From positions 608,053-672,052 of the forward strand of contig NZ_JPUA01000034.1 in assembly GCF_002211105.1 (NCBI RefSeq): a stretch of DNA of 64,000 nt, read 5' to 3'. Both the position numbers and the translations under genes were made by a program. The stretch comes from Halomonas campaniensis. Its GTDB lineage: Bacteria; Pseudomonadota; Gammaproteobacteria; Pseudomonadales; Halomonadaceae. The notes beneath the pieces are model-generated. The model was not told where the DNA came from, made no database searches, and was given only the letters and a program-made list of their open reading frames with translations. Positions 63,209 to 64,000 of this stretch are shown piece after piece; positions within the stretch are counted from its first letter, which is position 1; the number at the start of each line of letters is the position of its first letter.

Positions 63209-64000
63209 ATGAAAGTACGCCAACTCACTTTTCGCTTGCTACAGGTCTATGCTGACGTGGTTCGCACAGGCTCACTGACGGCCACTGCAAATCGGCTCCA
63301 CCTGACCCAACCCACGGTGTCTCAGCAGCTAAAACGGCTGAGAGAGATTGTCGGTGAACCGATTGTGCGCCACGAGGAAGGCCGCTTGGTGCCCACGGAG
63401 GTTGGTCAGGCGCTTTACCAACTGAGCCAGGACTTGCTTAGCCGTGCCGATGTGTTTAGTCAGTACGTGGAAGAGTACAACAGCGGCGGGCGTGGGCACT
63501 TCAGTATTGGCTTGGTCAATACCGCGCAATATGTATTGCCACGGCTATTGGGGCCGTTTAGTCAGGCTAATCCGCAGGTCGATATCACGGTGGAGATCGG
63601 TAATCGTCAGCAGATGCTCAATCGTTTTGAGCGCCATGAAGACGACCTTTACGTATTTAGTCACCCGCCTTTGGATGATGACGTGCTGGCCGCTCCGTTC
63701 CTGAGCAACCCCTTGGTAGTGGTGGGGCCGGAAGCGTCCCACTGGGCCGATGTCAACGACCTCACCATGGAGGCCCTGAAAGACCAGCGTTTTCTGCTCC
63801 GCGAACCGGGCTCCGCAACCCGGCATACCTTTGATGCCTGGCTGTACAGTGCGGGTATTGAGTTGCGCTCCACCCAGCAGATCGCCAGCAATGAGGCGAT
63901 TCGCCTTGCCGTGGCCTCTGGTATGGGGTTGGCGGTGCTGTCCCGGCATGTGGTGGCAGATGCCCCCAAAGGCATTCAAGAGCTGCCCTTGCAGGGCTTC
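63209..64000 (+). CDS. LysR-family regulator, CbbR-like (partial at window edge)
   Basis: 264 codons visible, running off the right end. wHTH LQVYADVVRTGSLTATANRLHLTQPTVSQQLKRLREIVGEPIVRHEEGRLVPTEVG and a substrate-binding domain up to LPLQGF. ATG at 63209 preceded by TTAGG. Divergent Sbt-like permease suggests carbon-related control, as CbbR-type regulators do. Confidence 0.88.
   Translation, partial: MKVRQLTFRLLQVYADVVRTGSLTATANRLHLTQPTVSQQLKRLREIVGEPIVRHEEGRLVPTEVGQALYQLSQDLLSRADVFSQYVEEYNSGGRGHFSIGLVNTAQYVLPRLLGPFSQANPQVDITVEIGNRQQMLNRFERHEDDLYVFSHPPLDDDVLAAPFLSNPLVVVGPEASHWADVNDLTMEALKDQRFLLREPGSATRHTFDAWLYSAGIELRSTQQIASNEAIRLAVASGMGLAVLSRHVVADAPKGIQELPLQGF

Overview
The window looks like chromosomal DNA of a moderately GC-rich gammaproteobacterium. 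Gene content (EmrA/DUF2955 pump, CsbD, SSS symporter with a tiny partner protein, MexEF-type pump, ECF41 sigma module, Sbt-type permease) fits Halomonadaceae best. That assignment is an inference from gene style; no rRNA, tRNA or other diagnostic marker gene is present. I found no phage, no complete insertion sequence and no CRISPR array.

Layout. 0-8.3 kb: outer-membrane beta-barrel, SlyA-box-controlled HlyD/DUF2955 efflux pair, CsbD, a large lipoprotein, and a TPP-riboswitch-controlled tenA-thiC operon. 8.4-14.4 kb: a decayed chromosomal integron. It has an N-terminal fragment of a frameshifted integrase (minus strand) with an intact LexA-type box, a cassette promoter and attI candidate, then cassettes separated by attC-like hairpins. 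The cassettes encode two orphan proteins, an atypical SDR, a YjaB-like acetyltransferase, a reversed parDE pair, a lipoprotein and an AlaX-like protein. 14.7-24.4 kb: accessory chromosome with AraC/EamA pairs, tandem GNATs, ccdAB, gene remnants and a four-gene operon with two aldo/keto reductases. 24.6-30.8 kb: a tightly overlapping six-gene operon (KAS III, OleD-like dehydrogenase, MBL hydrolase, CapK/F390-synthetase-like adenylating enzyme, ATP-grasp ligase, Rieske oxygenase). I read it as an uncharacterised biosynthetic pathway and the best candidate for a new system here. 30.8-44 kb: DUF4153 membrane protein, small phosphatase-like protein, lipoprotein, LysR, VOC protein, decayed aadA-like and GST-like remnants, DUF899 protein, SSS symporter with a 43-residue partner, SDR, azoreductase/LysR, frameshifted gmhA, GNAT. 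44.3-51.2 kb: MFS/AraC and MFS/XRE divergent pairs, then a textbook ECF41 module with its own promoter. 51.3-64 kb: MntP, diguanylate cyclase, AraC, MexEF-like pump, Lrp plus a class V aminotransferase, and an Sbt-like permease with a divergent LysR running off the right edge.

How it works together. Most of the window is small regulator-plus-effector units (efflux, permease, redox enzyme) at divergent promoters, several with visible palindromic operators. Accessory stretches at 8.4-21 kb and 32.6-37.1 kb hold eroded copies of genes found intact elsewhere in the same window (EamA exporter, phosphatase-like gene). This points to repeated insertion, duplication and deletion around the integron and a second decayed cassette-like site near 36.5 kb.
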